DNA of 64,000 bases from an uncultured Bacillota bacterium (GTDB taxonomy: Bacteria > Bacillota_I > Bacilli_A > RF39 > UBA660): positions 1-64,000 of the forward strand of contig CAUAFL010000006.1 of the NCBI GenBank assembly GCA_958428295.1, read 5' to 3'. Of this stretch, positions 50,812 to 60,092 are shown one piece after another. The notes beneath the pieces were generated by a model, which saw nothing but the letters and a program-made list of their open reading frames with translations, was not told where the DNA came from and searched no databases. The translations under genes and the position numbers were made by a program. How positions within the stretch are numbered: position 1 is the stretch's first letter; every line of letters begins with the position of its first letter.

Positions 50812-51566
50812 GAAATATCGCCTCCAAGTAAAGTTAAAACATCAAGAATTTCTTCAAAAAACTGTTTTCTTGTTTTATCTCCTTTAAAAATCTCCGTAAA
50901 AATCTTACCATCCTTTAAAAAGAGCACACGTTGACAAAAGCTAGCGCTAAAAGCATCATGGGTCACCATTAAAATAGTCGCTAATAACTGTTCATTCATT
51001 TCTTTCATCGTTTCCAGTAACATCTGACTACTTTTAGAATCAAGAGCACCCGTTGGTTCATCTGCTAAAACTAATTTAGGATGATTAACAAGTGCCCTAG
51101 CACAAGCACAGCGTTGCTTTTGGCCACCAGATACTTCATAAGGATATTTCATTAAAATATCAGCAATATTTAATCTTTTAGTGACCGCTACTACCTCCTG
51201 TTCAATAGCTGCTTTATCTTTATGGTTAATAATTAAAGACAAAGCAATATTTTCTTCAATCGTTAAAGTATCTAATAAATTAAAATCCTGAAAAATAAAT
51301 CCTAAATTTTCACGACGAAACGTAGCTAATTGCTCTTCTTTTAATGTTGTAATATCTTCTCCTTCTAAATATATATGGCCGCTCGTTACCTGATCAATGG
51401 TAGAAATACAATTGAGAAGCGTCGTTTTACCAGAACCACTAGCGCCCATAATTGCTACAAATTCCCCTTCTGAAACTTCTAAAGAAATCCCATTGACAGC
51501 TTTTGTAATATTCTTATTAGTACCATAATATTTTTTGAGTTGTACTAAACTTAATACTTTCTTCAT
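50805..51566 (-). CDS. Bce-type ABC transporter ATPase BceA
   Basis: 253 residues: Walker A GASGSGKTTL (41-50), Q-loop IFQDFNLLDTL, signature VSGGQKQR, Walker B LVLADEPTGALDS. RBS GGAGGG 7 bases upstream. Forms the peptide detoxification module with BceB and the BceRS pair. Confidence 0.93.
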   Translation of the reverse strand: MKKVLSLVQLKKYYGTNKNITKAVNGISLEVSEGEFVAIMGASGSGKTTLLNCISTIDQVTSGHIYLEGEDITTLKEEQLATFRRENLGFIFQDFNLLDTLTIEENIALSLIINHKDKAAIEQEVVAVTKRLNIADILMKYPYEVSGGQKQRCACARALVNHPKLVLADEPTGALDSKSSQMLLETMKEMNEQLLATILMVTHDAFSASFCQRVLFLKDGKIFTEIFKGDKTRKQFFEEILDVLTLLGGDISC

Positions 51567-51578
51567 CTATCGTCCCTC

Positions 51579-51713
51579 CTATTGTTTATGAAAAAATTTT
51601 AACCGCTGTAAACCAAAAAGCAATAGTGCTATCAGACAAAAAAGCGGTATTGACATCACAAACAGAAATACACACAAACTCATTCCTAAAATGCCAACCA
51701 AAAATTGTTTCAT
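51579..51713 (-). CDS. Small membrane protein upstream of bceA (44 aa)
   Basis: MKQFLVGILGMSLCVFLFVM starts a one- or two-helix hydrophobic peptide, followed by the basic end LQRLKFFHKQ. RBS AAAGGAGA. The stop overlaps the bceA ribosome site. Not recognised; an accessory peptide of the transporter is possible. Confidence 0.55.
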   Translation of the reverse strand: MKQFLVGILGMSLCVFLFVMSIPLFCLIALLLFGLQRLKFFHKQ

Positions 51714-51742
51714 AAACTTTCTCCTTTCTTTTTAACAATACC

Positions 51743-51778
51743 ATTATATCAATAAAAAACCGTAATAATTATTACAGT
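51743..51778 (-). promoter_or_regulatory. Putative BceR-activated promoter
   Basis: Inverted repeat ACCGTAATAATTATTACAGT (51759-51778, 9 of 10 pairs) lies where a -35 box would be, with TATAAT (51748 to 51743) as -10 on the minus strand. A weak -35 covered by a palindrome is typical of activator-dependent promoters. The stretch 51779-51939 has no other feature. Confidence 0.5.
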
Positions 51779-51939
51779 TTTGTTATCTTCCCCTACACCT
51801 TACCTCATTTTAAGATCAGCACTTTTTAGGACAGTTTTAAAATTTAATGGATATTAATATTACAATCGCATTCATAGTTTCTATCAGCTTAACTATTGAT
51901 TCTAATTTATTAAATTGTTAAGGCTATTTTTGATCCCAA

Positions 51940-52647
51940 TTACATTATATCTTCTATTAAGTTATAGACATTATCGTATAATTTATTGGTTATATCTAGT
52001 ACACATTGTTCAGATTTAGTCATACCATAACCATTATATTTCTCAATCATTTCAACATCATTAGAACCATCACCTATTGTATATACATGTTTATTATCTA
52101 TATTTTCAATCTTTAATAATTCTTCAATTGCTTCACTTTTATCAGTTTTAATAGAAATGACTTCAACCAATGTATATTTATGAGTTGAAATAACATAAGA
52201 TTTAACTTCCTTAAAACTACTATTTATAAACTTTGATACTTCTTGGCCAATATTAGGACTATCTACTTCAATCATTAATTTTGTTAAATCATCGCTATCA
52301 ATAGAAACATTACTCTCATAAGCATTAAATAAAATATTCCTTTTTATGCCTTGTATAGTTGCTAAGCTATCTAATAATATACGCATTAATTTATTATTTA
52401 TTGTATAGATTTTAATTATTTTTTTGTTATTATCCAAAATAACTGTTCCATGACTTAATATTAAATAATCAAAGGATACAGGGAATTCTTTTAACTTTCT
52501 ATCTAAATCTAAATAGGAACGACCAGTTGCAATAACAAAAAGATTACCATGTTCTCTAAACTTTTGAATCATATCAATATTAATTAACATATTTTCGTAG
52601 TCTGTATATAAAGTTTTATCATAATCACTGATTATTATCTTTTTCAT
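51940..52647 (-). CDS. HAD superfamily phosphatase, Cof-like
   Basis: 235 residues. Motif I IISDYDKTLY, motif II FVIATGRS, motif IV GDGSNDVEMIEKY. A cap domain of about 100 residues between them. Cof-type enzymes dephosphorylate sugar phosphates or cofactors. The start at 52647 has GAGGTGG. First gene of the accessory cluster with two ABC exporters. Confidence 0.85.
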   Translation of the reverse strand: MKKIIISDYDKTLYTDYENMLINIDMIQKFREHGNLFVIATGRSYLDLDRKLKEFPVSFDYLILSHGTVILDNNKKIIKIYTINNKLMRILLDSLATIQGIKRNILFNAYESNVSIDSDDLTKLMIEVDSPNIGQEVSKFINSSFKEVKSYVISTHKYTLVEVISIKTDKSEAIEELLKIENIDNKHVYTIGDGSNDVEMIEKYNGYGMTKSEQCVLDITNKLYDNVYNLIEDIM

Positions 52648-52698
52648 ATGCCACCTCACTGCCATAATTTTAATAAAATATTTCATTTCAAACTTCTT

Positions 52699-52845
52699 TT
52701 AATCCTCTAAATTGTTATTTCTTTTTTGTATCTCTTCTTTGCTTAGTATTGTAAAATTATTTTCTCTTAAATACTTTTTAATGAATATAAAGTCAATATT
52801 AGAGTCTTCTTTACTTTTCACAAATAATATAGTATTTACTTTCAA
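52699..52845 (-). CDS. Possible remnant ORF (48 aa)
   Basis: An open frame from TTG (52845) with a Lys/Asn-rich sequence (NIDFIFIKKYLRENNFTIL) and no good RBS. It may be a fragment of a lost gene between the HAD and exporter genes. Low confidence. Confidence 0.3.
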   Translation of the reverse strand: MKVNTILFVKSKEDSNIDFIFIKKYLRENNFTILSKEEIQKRNNNLED

Positions 52846-52876
52846 TTTGAAATAACTTTTTAGTAAATTTCCAAAA

Positions 52877-54580
52877 TTATTTTTGTAAAATTTGATAATA
52901 TTTATTATTCGCTACTAAATTTTTATGATTATCTTTTCCAACAACTCTACCTTTATCTATGACAATTATATCATCAGCAATTTTCATTAAGTTAGGTTTG
53001 TGAGTAATAATTATAACTGTGTGATCTTTTTTTAAATCTTTCAATACCTTAACAACTTGTTTTGCTGTATTTGGATCTAACGAAGATGTTACTTCATCAA
53101 ATAATAATATTTCTGATTTTGATAATAATGTTCTTGCTAAACTAATTAATTGTTTTTGACCACCTGATATATCAGTAGCATCTTCTTTTAATAAAGTATT
53201 ATATCCTTTTGGTAAAGACATAATAAAGTCATGTATTCCCACTCTTTTACAAGCTTCTATTTGTCTTTCTTTATTGGAATCAACCAAATTTAAATTTTCT
53301 CTAATACTCATATTAAATATAAAAGGTTTTTGTGTAGCAATAGAAACATTAGATGAATATACTTCTTTTGAATAATCATAAATACTTGTTCCATCAATAT
53401 ATATACTACCTTTATCTAGTTTATATAATCTTAATAATAATCTAAATATTGTTGATTTCCCACTACCACTTTTGCCAACTATTGCAGTAAGTGAATGACT
53501 ATCAATATCAAAACTGACATTATCTAATATTAGATTATTTTCATAAGTGAATGACACATTTCGAAATGATACATTTCCAAATATTTCATCATTTGCATTT
53601 TTACCAAATTCTAAAATATTTTTATTTTTATAATACATTACATTATATAATCTATCTATTCTTACACTACTATTACAAATCTTATTTATCCGCTCAAAGA
53701 ATTCTATATTTTCATTTTCAATTCTATCAATATAGCTAATTACTAGTACCAACATTCCAACATTCATATTTCCCTTTGCTATACCAATTATGACAATAAT
53801 GTATGCAATAACTTTTGATACCATAATTAACATTGGTAATAGAACTTTACTCCTATCCCAATATTTTCTTTTTAAAAAATATTGTTTTGTCCAAGATTTC
53901 TTATTAATCTCTAATATTTCATTTAATTTATCTTTCATATCAAAAGATTTTATTTCCTTTGTCCCATCAAGAGTTTGAGCAAACATTTCTACAATTTTAT
54001 CTTGTTGCTTCCTTTGTTCATTTAAATAATAATCTTTTTTCTTTTGATATTCACTTAATAATAATAGATATAAAAGATTAAATATTAAAACAATAATGCC
54101 TATATATAAATTGTAAAACAATAATATTCCAAGTGCTATTACTAAACTCATAAAATGAGTAATTGCATCCATCATTCTATCAGCAAACATGCATACTTCC
54201 CAAGTATCATTAGCTGTTGTATTAACTAAATAGGATTTTGATATTTTTTTAGTAAAGTTTTCATCATAAGTTGCAACTTTTTCAACAACATTTTCTTGCA
54301 ATTTTGTATAAACATAATTTGTATTATCTCTATAAGCAACATAATTCCAATGATAAACTATATTATAAATTAAGTAATTAATTCCTAAATAAATTACATT
54401 AAGAAATGCCCCTGTATAATCACCATTGGTAGCATATTCAACAATTTTTGCAGAGAATATTGGAAAACCTAAAATTGTTGTACTCCTTAAAAATGCTGAT
54501 AGGAATAAAAATAATAATAGTTTTTTATCATTCGCATTAAGTTTAAAATACTTTTTACAGATTCTATAATACCTAATCAT
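52877..54580 (-). CDS. ABC exporter half-transporter (second)
   Basis: 567 residues: six membrane helices (about 20-300), then an ATPase domain with Walker A VGKSGSGKST, signature DISGGQKQL, Walker B LLFDEVTSSLD, H-loop ITHK. It overlaps the upstream ABC gene by 8 bp. The two proteins share near-identical blocks, so they are duplicates that probably form a heterodimer. Cargo unknown; peptides or lipids are likely. Confidence 0.9.
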   Translation of the reverse strand: MIRYYRICKKYFKLNANDKKLLLFLFLSAFLRSTTILGFPIFSAKIVEYATNGDYTGAFLNVIYLGINYLIYNIVYHWNYVAYRDNTNYVYTKLQENVVEKVATYDENFTKKISKSYLVNTTANDTWEVCMFADRMMDAITHFMSLVIALGILLFYNLYIGIIVLIFNLLYLLLLSEYQKKKDYYLNEQRKQQDKIVEMFAQTLDGTKEIKSFDMKDKLNEILEINKKSWTKQYFLKRKYWDRSKVLLPMLIMVSKVIAYIIVIIGIAKGNMNVGMLVLVISYIDRIENENIEFFERINKICNSSVRIDRLYNVMYYKNKNILEFGKNANDEIFGNVSFRNVSFTYENNLILDNVSFDIDSHSLTAIVGKSGSGKSTIFRLLLRLYKLDKGSIYIDGTSIYDYSKEVYSSNVSIATQKPFIFNMSIRENLNLVDSNKERQIEACKRVGIHDFIMSLPKGYNTLLKEDATDISGGQKQLISLARTLLSKSEILLFDEVTSSLDPNTAKQVVKVLKDLKKDHTVIIITHKPNLMKIADDIIVIDKGRVVGKDNHKNLVANNKYYQILQK

Positions 54581-56318
54581 TATTAAACACTCCTAACTTA
54601 CTTGCACTTTTTCTTGCCTGTAACCATCTATAATGTTCGTTATTTTCTATTAAATCTTTATGTTTTCCATCTCCAACAATTTTACCTTCATGTAGTACAA
54701 TAATTCTATCTGCTTTTTTCATTAAATCTGGTTTATGTGTAATCATAATGATAGTATGATCTTTTTTTAAATTTTTCAAAATTTTATCAATATGAGATGC
54801 AGTGTCAGAATCTAGTGATGATGTTATTTCATCAAATAATAATATCTCTGATTTTGATAATAATGTTCTTGCTAAACTAATTAATTGTTTTTGACCACCG
54901 GATATATTATTGGCATTTTCTCGTAGAATAGTATTATATCCTTTTGGTAAAGAAACTATAAAATCGTGTATTCCAACTTTTTTACAAGCTGCTATTTGAT
55001 GTTCAATATTCTTATCCACAAAATCCAAATTCTTTCTAATACTCATATTAAATATAAATGGTTTTTGATTAACAACACTAACATTGGATTTATATATTTC
55101 TTTTGAATAATCGTAAATATTGATACCATCAATTAATATTTTTCCACTACTAGGTTTATATAATCTTAATAACAAATTAATTATAGATGTTTTACCCGTT
55201 CCACTTTGACCTACTATTGCAGTAATCGAATTAGATTTTATTTTAAAGCTTACACCTTTTATTATTTCTTTTTGATTATAACCAAATCTGACATTATCAA
55301 ATTCAACTATTCCTTCAATATCATCTGAATAATTATTTCCAAAAGTTATTTCACTACTTCCTTTATAATTTAAAATAGTGTCAACTCTTTCAACAGATAC
55401 ATTGACTTCTCTTATAGTTGTAGTTGAATCTATTAATTCATCTAAATAAGTTATCGTAGTTTCAAAATAACCAATTACCAATACTAATATATCAATTTTA
55501 ATCTTGCCATTCATCATAAGAACTAATAAGATTACATATAAAAGTATTTTAAAACCATGAGTCATAAATCTTATATCATTATCTCTAATTGTTAAATACT
55601 TTCTTTTCATAGTATAGTTCTTACTATATTTATTTTTTATTTCATTTAATTTTGATTTTAATTTTGATAACATATCAAAAGTTTTTATTTCTTGAAGTCC
55701 TGATAAAATTTGAGAAAATAAACTACTATATCTATCAACTTGGTGTTTTTGACCTTTTAAGTAAATTGAACTTTTTCTATCGGTATAATTCCTAATACCA
55801 ATATATAATAAAGAATAAATAAAGAAAATTAATGCAACAATAGGGCTATATAAGGCGACTATGATACAAACTGCACCAACCTGAATTAAAGTCGTCATCA
55901 ATTCAGATACTTGATCACACATATCACCAATATCTATAACATCAGAATTTATTGAGTTTAATAATTTACCCTTACTAATATATTTAGTAAAATTATCATC
56001 AATAGTCACTAATTTATTAAGAAGTCTTGTTTGAAGTCCTCTATAACAATAATTCATATTTTTACCATATAATTTAATATTTATATAATAAAATAATTTA
56101 TAAAGGCAATAAGATAACGTTAATGCTCCTAGACTAATATATGTCATTCTTAAATCATTATCAGTAGCATATTTTATAATCCATGAAGCAAATAGTGTAT
56201 TTAACAAAAGAAAACCTTTATATCCAAGTGCAGTTATTATCATTCCAACAAAATAACTGGTTTTGGTTTGGGCAAGTTTTAAATATGATTTAATAAAATT
56301 ATAATATTCTCTAATCAT
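54573..56318 (-). CDS. ABC exporter half-transporter (first)
   Basis: 581 residues, same layout as the downstream paralogue: Walker A VGQSGTGKTS, signature NISGGQKQL, Walker B LLFDEITSSLDS, H-loop ITHK. Both halves keep the catalytic Glu after Walker B, so neither site is obviously degenerate. It overlaps the GNAT gene by 8 bp. Confidence 0.9.
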   Translation of the reverse strand: MIREYYNFIKSYLKLAQTKTSYFVGMIITALGYKGFLLLNTLFASWIIKYATDNDLRMTYISLGALTLSYCLYKLFYYINIKLYGKNMNYCYRGLQTRLLNKLVTIDDNFTKYISKGKLLNSINSDVIDIGDMCDQVSELMTTLIQVGAVCIIVALYSPIVALIFFIYSLLYIGIRNYTDRKSSIYLKGQKHQVDRYSSLFSQILSGLQEIKTFDMLSKLKSKLNEIKNKYSKNYTMKRKYLTIRDNDIRFMTHGFKILLYVILLVLMMNGKIKIDILVLVIGYFETTITYLDELIDSTTTIREVNVSVERVDTILNYKGSSEITFGNNYSDDIEGIVEFDNVRFGYNQKEIIKGVSFKIKSNSITAIVGQSGTGKTSIINLLLRLYKPSSGKILIDGINIYDYSKEIYKSNVSVVNQKPFIFNMSIRKNLDFVDKNIEHQIAACKKVGIHDFIVSLPKGYNTILRENANNISGGQKQLISLARTLLSKSEILLFDEITSSLDSDTASHIDKILKNLKKDHTIIMITHKPDLMKKADRIIVLHEGKIVGDGKHKDLIENNEHYRWLQARKSASKLGVFNND

Positions 56319-56802
56319 TTTGCACCTTTAATTCATATGTGCTATCACTTGCTTTAAAACCAAATTTTTTATACATATTTATAGCAGTGTCATTCAAACT
56401 ACTTAATTTAAAATTTGTAATACCCATCTTTTTTGCATATTCAAAGCAAAAACTAAAAAGCTTATTTTGATAACCTTTATTTCTATATTCTTCCCTTGTA
56501 AAAACATTGCAAATATATCCTAACATCCCACTTGAGTTATTATATGTTGGAAAATGTCTATCTAAATAAAAGCCACAATTTGCTACTAATTCATTATCAA
56601 CAATAACACCAAACATAAATAGTGTTTTATTTAAGTTTTCCTTAATATAATCTCTCGTTTTTATTTCTAATTCATTTGGATTAAGTAAGATAGATTTTTC
56701 ATCAATATACCTTAAATCATAATTTTGAATTCCTAATCTTAACATTATCATATCATCTAAATCATCAATTTCTAACTTTCTAATTACTTCCATATAAAAC
56801 AT
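56311..56802 (-). CDS. GNAT family N-acetyltransferase
   Basis: 163 residues with the acetyl-CoA-binding segment NVFTREEYRNKGYQNKLFSF (R-x-x-G-x-x-x-like) and the C-terminal YKKFGFKASDSTYEL. RBS AAAGGA. Joined to two ABC exporters, it may modify or protect against an exported compound. Substrate unknown. Confidence 0.8.
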   Translation of the reverse strand: MFYMEVIRKLEIDDLDDMIMLRLGIQNYDLRYIDEKSILLNPNELEIKTRDYIKENLNKTLFMFGVIVDNELVANCGFYLDRHFPTYNNSSGMLGYICNVFTREEYRNKGYQNKLFSFCFEYAKKMGITNFKLSSLNDTAINMYKKFGFKASDSTYELKVQND

Positions 56803-56877
56803 CCATTCCTTTCACTTCATTCAATGCATATATAACGTTGAAAAATATAACTATTTTTCAGGCTAAAACCTAATTCC

Positions 56878-57525
56878 TTATTTTTCTGTTTCTTTATTTT
56901 TTTCTTCACATATTTTAATAAATTCTTTAAATATATTATTCATATTTTTGTCTTTTTTATATAAGCTTTCAGGATGAAATTGAACACCAACATAAAATTT
57001 TTTATTTGAATCTTCAACAACTTCATCTATTCCATTGGGAGAATATGCAACTGCTTTTAAAATCCCTAAATCAGAAGAATAACCTATATGTCTTGAATTA
57101 ACCATTATTTCTTCTTTACCAATTATTTTATAAAACTTTGAATCTTTATTTATTTTTATAGAATGGACATATGGTTCTTAACTATCATGTTCTTTATTAT
57201 CTAAATTTCTTTTTATTTCACCTAATGCTTTTACCATCATATGTTTACCATTACAAATTCCTAAAATAGGAATATCATATTCATAACAATATTTGGCTAT
57301 AAAGCATTCATATTCATCAGCAAAACCTCCGCCTTGTAAAATTATGCCATTACATAATGCTATTTGATCATAAAGGTTATGTTTTTCAATAGTGGTTAAT
57401 TGATCTTGCCAATTATCTTTTAGATATACTTTATCTTCATTTGGTAGTAAAATCCCTATTGCAACTCCACCATTATCAAATATAGCTTGTTCTACTTCGT
57501 CACGAATAAATGTTTCTAATCGCAT
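56878..57525 (-). pseudogene. Class I glutamine amidotransferase (peptidase C26-like), interrupted by TAA
   Basis: The first part (57525 to 57178) has the nucleophile region GICNGKHMMVKALGEIKRNL and ends at an in-frame TAA after KEHDS. The same frame continues EPYVHSIKINKDSKFY, NSRHIGYSSDLG and VQFHPES, the His-Glu of the triad, to 56878. A CAA-to-TAA change would explain the stop. The N-terminus also seems short. Gamma-glutamyl-GABA hydrolase-like enzymes belong here. Confidence 0.75.
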
Positions 57526-57685
57526 TGAATTATTGTTTTTATTAAGTTTCTTAACTTGTAATTCATTTTACAATATACTCTATATACCATATATAATGAT
57601 AACATAAAAACGACAAATCTCCTATGAATTGTTGTTTATTTTCTTGAATTATAATCGTTTTTATGACATTAATGACATTTAACTA

Positions 57686-58420
57686 TTATTCATTATCTTC
57701 TAAAAAGTAATTAACCATTTTTTCATAATTATCTTGACTATTTAAACAAGTATCTATTAAATAACCTTTTTCATTATTAGTTTGGTATTCTTTTATACCC
57801 CTTATATAAAAATCTTTATTTCTATCCTCAATAAAGAAAGGCATAATATCATTATATAAACATTCTCTAAACATTATCATTCTTCCAACACGACCATTGC
57901 CATCTTGGAAAGGGTAAATTTTCTCAAATCTAACATGAAATTCAATAATATCCTCAATAGTTTTTTTATCTATTTTATCATACCACTCTAATAATTATTT
58001 CATATCACTAGCTACATTACTTGGTAAAGATGTTGTAATATTTCCAACAAAGTTCTTTTTGTATTCTCCTACATTAAACCATTCTTTTTCACTATCAGTT
58101 AAAGTACCATCTTTTAAGATAAAGTGAAATTTTTTTATCATATCTTCAGATAATTTATCCTCAATAGTGTCTAACATATATTTAAATAAAGTAAAATGAT
58201 TCTTTGTTTCAGTAGCATCTTTTAAAACAATAACTTTATCTTTGCTCGTTAAAATAGTTCCTGTATCATAAATACTGGCTGTTTCATCAGGTGTTATTGT
58301 TGATCCCTCTATATGATTTATATTATAAGAAAAATCAAGTTGTGTTTTATGATAAAGACTACCTGATAAACCAATATTTTTTTGTTCAATTAATGCTTTT
58401 TTAATTTTACTTACTTCCAT
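57686..58420 (-). pseudogene. Fic family protein, interrupted and with altered catalytic motif
   Basis: From MEVSKIKKALIEQKNIGLSG the frame holds an inhibitory-type segment (NINHIEGSTI) to an in-frame TAA at 57995-57997. It then continues LLEWYDKIDKK, FHVRFEKIYPFQDGNGRVGR and LEDNE to 57686. The Fic motif should read HPFxDGNGR; here His is Tyr (TAC instead of CAC). Fic enzymes AMPylate targets. Both lesions are C-to-T type. Confidence 0.85.
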
Positions 58421-58610
58421 TTTTTTTGCCTCCCTTTAAAATTAATTCTACTTCTTTCATAGTTCTATCAACAATTGCTAGTGATAAAAAGTTACAGATA
58501 AATGCCATGCTAAGTAATCCTAAAATTGTTCCAAATTGATACATAAAATCTTTAATCCATATATCAGCAATTACACAAATACATATAACTAAATAATATG
58601 ATACGACCAT
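58407..58610 (-). CDS. Small membrane protein (67 aa) next to Fic
   Basis: Two membrane helices (MVVSYYLVICICVIADIW, GTILGLLSMAFICNFLSLAI) and a basic tail, overlapping the Fic start by 14 bp. The frame is open upstream to about 58660 with no canonical start, so the gene may have lost its 5' end or use an ATA at about 58664. Confidence 0.5.
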   Translation of the reverse strand: MVVSYYLVICICVIADIWIKDFMYQFGTILGLLSMAFICNFLSLAIVDRTMKEVELILKGGKKNGSK

Positions 58611-58663
58611 AAAGAATATAAATTCTGATGATTTTCTAGTTAAGTTTTTATCATAACTTTTAT

Positions 58664-58860
58664 CTATTTTTCTATTTCCTGTTTTCCCTCTTTAGACCAT
58701 TTTGTAATAAACATTAAATAGCCAACATATTTAATCCTAAAGATACCCAAAAGAAATTTGTACTATTATTTATATTAAAACAAACTAAAATAAATGAAAT
58801 AACTAATAATATTAGACTAACAACTTGAATCTTATTTAATCTCTTTAAACTATTTACCAT
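58664..58860 (-). pseudogene. Frameshifted small membrane protein
   Basis: ATG at 58860 (overlapping the XRE gene end) gives MVNSLKRLNKIQVVSLILL, ending at 58714. A frame change near 58720 would continue GYLMFITKWSKEGKQEIEK to the TAG at 58664. Probably a broken two-helix protein. Confidence 0.5.
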
Positions 58861-59341
58861 TTCTAAACTCCTCAATAGCATTACTATTTAATAATTTCAT
58901 AATTTCTTCGTTTGTTTCATTTTGATATTCAAGATCCTCTATTGTTTCTAATAATACATTTTTCTTTCCTTCATCTGAACTAACAGAAGCATTTTTTAAT
59001 GATTCTATAACTACTTTATTATTGCTAATTGAACTTTCTATACTATCCATTGCTTCTTTTAATTCTTTTCCTCTTAACTTAGAGTAATGTTCAAGTAAAT
59101 ATGGATTAAGTGAACTAACTTGTGATCCTAAACCTGAAGCATACATTAAATCATTATAATTAACTCCTATGTATTTACTTATCTTTCTTAATAATTTGGG
59201 ATTAGGTACTTCTCGTTCTCCAGATTCTATTCTTGAAATATCAGAAGAACTAATATTTGCAAGTTCTGCAAGTTGTCGCATAGACAAATTATTTTCTTTT
59301 CTACCTTGCTGAATTAACTCTCCAACTTTAGTTTTAGCCAT
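58850..59341 (-). CDS. XRE-family transcriptional regulator
   Basis: HTH_3 domain in residues 6-64: LIQQGRKENNLSMRQLAELA, ISSSDISRIESGEREVPNP, LLRKISKYIGVNYNDLM. The C-terminal 90 residues are a helical, acidic tail. RBS AAAGGA. It probably regulates the Fic/membrane-protein unit behind it. Confidence 0.85.
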   Translation of the reverse strand: MAKTKVGELIQQGRKENNLSMRQLAELANISSSDISRIESGEREVPNPKLLRKISKYIGVNYNDLMYASGLGSQVSSLNPYLLEHYSKLRGKELKEAMDSIESSISNNKVVIESLKNASVSSDEGKKNVLLETIEDLEYQNETNEEIMKLLNSNAIEEFRNGK

Positions 59342-60092
59342 ACTTTCACGTCCTTTCTGAATTGATTATAACACATTCATTGCTTTTTTGCAACGATTTT
59401 AATTTATTTTTGCAAAAAAGGTTGATTTTTGAATTTGTGGTGTTATGATGATGTTAGATTGCAACAGAAAAAGTAATTTGAAACAAAAATAAAATAAGGT
59501 GTTAAGATAAAGACATAAAAAGTTTAAAAAAGTTCTTTGAAAATTGAATAGAGTTAGAAATCGCCGATATGCTGACTCATTAAATAAGTACAAGGCAAAG
59601 CCCCTATTGGTACGGGAGTTCTAGTTTAACTTAAAACTAAAATATAAAAAAGAAATGGAGGAAAAATATGGAAGCACAAGAAACACTAATTTAATATCTA
59701 AACAATGGTGTACATTTGAAGAGTTGATGACATTAGGAGAATTTGGTAGAAACTCTGCTTTAAAAGTAAAAAGAGAGATTAAAAATAAATTAAATGATAT
59801 TGTAAATACCATAAATAATTTAACTTAAACTAAATTAAACCACCTTAAACTTTTAAAAAAACACCATTTTGGGTAGTTGAATGGTGGTTGAAACTAAATA
59901 AATTAAACTAAAACCCTTTAAATACAACAAAAATGAGCCCAAAATGGGCTCTTCAGGGGGTTCGGTTGAATATAACTCCACATACAATCGTGGATTATAA
60001 TCAGCATGACAAATAAGTTATCTATCATGCATATTAATCATAACTAAAATTTGGGCTCTTGTCAATTTTATTTTTACATTTTGTAAAATTAA
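59342..60092. other. Intergenic stretch with decayed small gene and hairpins
   Basis: It contains one broken small ORF (59668-59828, listed separately), a hairpin AACACCATT / AATGGTGGTT near 59857-59890, and a terminator-like GAGCCC / GGGCTC hairpin near 59936-59952 (repeated as GGGCTC at 60053). No other gene was seen. Confidence 0.4.
59668..59828 (+). pseudogene. Broken small DNA-binding-like ORF
   Basis: ATG at 59668 after GGAGG gives only MEAQETLI before a stop. Another frame continues SKQWCTFEELMTLGEFGRNS then ALKVKREIKNKLNDIVNTIN and stops at 59828. The motif FEELMTLGEFGRNSALKVKR resembles small excisionase-type DNA-binding proteins. It could be the rest of an earlier mobile element. 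Confidence 0.4.

Noticed and set aside
59520..59640. Structured RNA in the leader before the broken ORF
   Set aside because: Some short pairings exist (CAAAGCCCC, GGTACGGG), but no known riboswitch core could be recognised.
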